A DNA stretch of 6,378 nt. Origin: Deltaproteobacteria bacterium. Lineage in GTDB: Bacteria > Desulfobacterota > Syntrophorhabdia > Syntrophorhabdales > Syntrophorhabdaceae. This document shows positions 5,501 through 6,378 of the stretch, one piece after another. Both the position numbers and the translations under genes were made by a program. The first letter of the stretch is position 1, and each line of letters begins with the position of its first letter. The stretch spans positions 1-6,378 of the forward strand of contig DNYO01000296.1 of the NCBI GenBank assembly GCA_003506795.1. Reading direction: 5' to 3'. Below the pieces are notes generated by a model that had not been told where the DNA came from, did no database searches, and saw only the letters and a list, made by a program, of their open reading frames with translations.

Positions 5501-6378
5501 TTAATCGGTTTTTGCCTTTGCCTCCGCTGCCCGCAGCCTCTTCCGGTCGGCAGCAGAGAGCCCGGACGCACCGAGTTTCACGGTTACCTTCTCAACCTTG
5601 CCGGTGAACCTGAAAGGCACGTCATAAGACAGATTAACGGGCGTGCCCGTGTCTTCGCCAACGTCGAAAGTCTCGTCCAGGGACAAGCGGAAAGGAACGG
5701 TCTTCTCGATCCGCCCCCGTGCAACCTGCTTGCCGTCCACGCTCAGCGTTCCGCTGCCGCCCTTGCCGACGCCGCCGCCATCATGCAGGAAGTCGAAGAC
5801 AATGGTGTGCTTGCCGGGCTTCACGGTTTCCGTGGCGCCAATGCTGTAGTGCTCAATGTTGGCGAAATTGTAGCGAAATACCGGTTTGCCGGAATCGAAA
5901 ATCAACGCGTACCCCGCGCTGATTCCGCCATGAGTGACGATGACCCCCTGTTCGTTGTCTTTTTGGAGAACGACATCGGCGGTGATACGGAACGACTTGT
6001 TCTTCAAGTCGGGAGCGGCCCCTTCCGGAATGCGCGTGACTGTCCCCGGGTAGGTGAACTCCGTGCGTCCGCGTGTAAGGCTGGGACGGATGGACACGTC
6101 CACCCGCGGTATCCTGGTATTGTCCAGCGGCAGGACATTGTATTTTGCGGCCTCCGCATAGAACAGCAACTGGAGATCGTAGAGTCTGTCGGGATATTTG
6201 TCGGCAACGTTGACCGCCTCGCTGAAATCTTTTGACACGTTATAGAGTTCCCATTTGTAGCCGGTTATAACATCCTGCTTCGGATCTGCCGAGGTGCCGA
6301 GCGGTGTTACAGGGGTCGTGCAGGCGACCCAGCCGTCGTGGTAAATGCCGCGCATGCCGAACATCTCGAAGTACTGGG
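5501..6378 (-). CDS. Arylsulfatase-type sulfatase, C-terminal part (5' end outside window)
   Basis: About 291 C-terminal codons are visible; the frame stays open to the window edge, with four codons (QYFE) before the first in-window ATG. That ATG is internal and not a start. The segment QYFEMFG-RGIYHDGWVA is the conserved late-core sequence of AtsA-type sulfatases (family S1). KWELYNVSKDFSEAVNVA is the usual motif before the C-terminal subdomain. Residues from about 110 onward form a beta-rich region (for example GVIVTHGGISAGYALIF and KHTIVFDFLHDGGG), as in the C-terminal sandwich domain of large arylsulfatases of roughly 750-800 residues. The protein hydrolyses sulfate esters and is probably periplasmic, but the signal peptide and the C/S-x-P-x-R motif lie outside the window. 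The adjacent anSME gene implies a formylglycine-dependent enzyme. The substrate cannot be told. The C-terminus ends in a Lys/Ala-rich tail. Confidence 0.88.
   Translation of the reverse strand, partial: QYFEMFGMRGIYHDGWVACTTPVTPLGTSADPKQDVITGYKWELYNVSKDFSEAVNVADKYPDRLYDLQLLFYAEAAKYNVLPLDNTRIPRVDVSIRPSLTRGRTEFTYPGTVTRIPEGAAPDLKNKSFRITADVVLQKDNEQGVIVTHGGISAGYALIFDSGKPVFRYNFANIEHYSIGATETVKPGKHTIVFDFLHDGGGVGKGGSGTLSVDGKQVARGRIEKTVPFRLSLDETFDVGEDTGTPVNLSYDVPFRFTGKVEKVTVKLGASGLSAADRKRLRAAEAKAKTD

Noticed and set aside
5369..6235. Long plus-strand open frame of 288 codons opposite the sulfatase and the start of the maturase
   Set aside because: The product has no recognisable domain and lies antisense to well-supported sulfatase and maturase sequence. 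It is a shadow of GC-biased codons on the other strand.

Overview
All five convincing genes lie on the minus strand, so transcription runs from the right edge of the window to the left. The order of transcription is: the C-terminal part of an arylsulfatase (enters at the right edge), an anaerobic sulfatase-maturating radical SAM enzyme (anSME), a 341-base non-coding gap, a tandem-domain universal stress protein, a P2-type (Ca2+-ATPase-like) cation pump, a 173-base gap, and the first 25 codons of an HU-family DNA-binding protein (leaves at the left edge). The window suggests a Gram-negative, anaerobic or facultatively anaerobic bacterium of moderate GC. Sulfatase activation uses the oxygen-independent radical SAM route, ribosome-binding sites are clear and purine-rich, and the protein styles resemble those of deltaproteobacterial (Desulfobacterota-like) genomes. 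This placement is an inference from protein style and not a taxonomic determination.

Region 5429-6378: the sulfatase and its maturase form a two-gene module 72 bases apart. The maturase would convert an active-site Cys or Ser of the sulfatase to formylglycine without oxygen. A strong GC-rich hairpin sits in the gap between them, but it lacks the T-run of an intrinsic terminator. The maturase has a complete CxxxCxxC cluster and a complete seven-cysteine SPASM signature. By hand alignment, a Glu occupies the place where the Clostridium perfringens enzyme has its catalytic Asp.

Region 3732-4072: this gap contains the least explained sequence in the window. It has two direct-repeat words in the same order and about 63 bases apart, interleaved with inverted repeats that could fold into a long stem. 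It also holds a 41-codon open frame with a good Shine-Dalgarno sequence, and a promoter-like TTGACA upstream of the stress-protein gene.

Region 250-3731: the universal stress protein and cation pump are 47 bases apart on the same strand and are probably co-transcribed. This suggests stress-linked ion homeostasis. The upstream ATG of the stress-protein frame overlaps the Shine-Dalgarno sequence of the second ATG, so the second ATG is taken as the start.

Region 1-249: a good sigma70-type promoter (TTGATT, 17-base spacer, GATAAT) lies in front of the HU gene, giving a leader of roughly 90 bases that contains a small palindrome. I see no CRISPR array, tRNA, rRNA, intact insertion sequence or obvious defence system. 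Most of the window is ordinary housekeeping or accessory metabolism, and the novelty candidates are mainly in the 3732-4072 gap.
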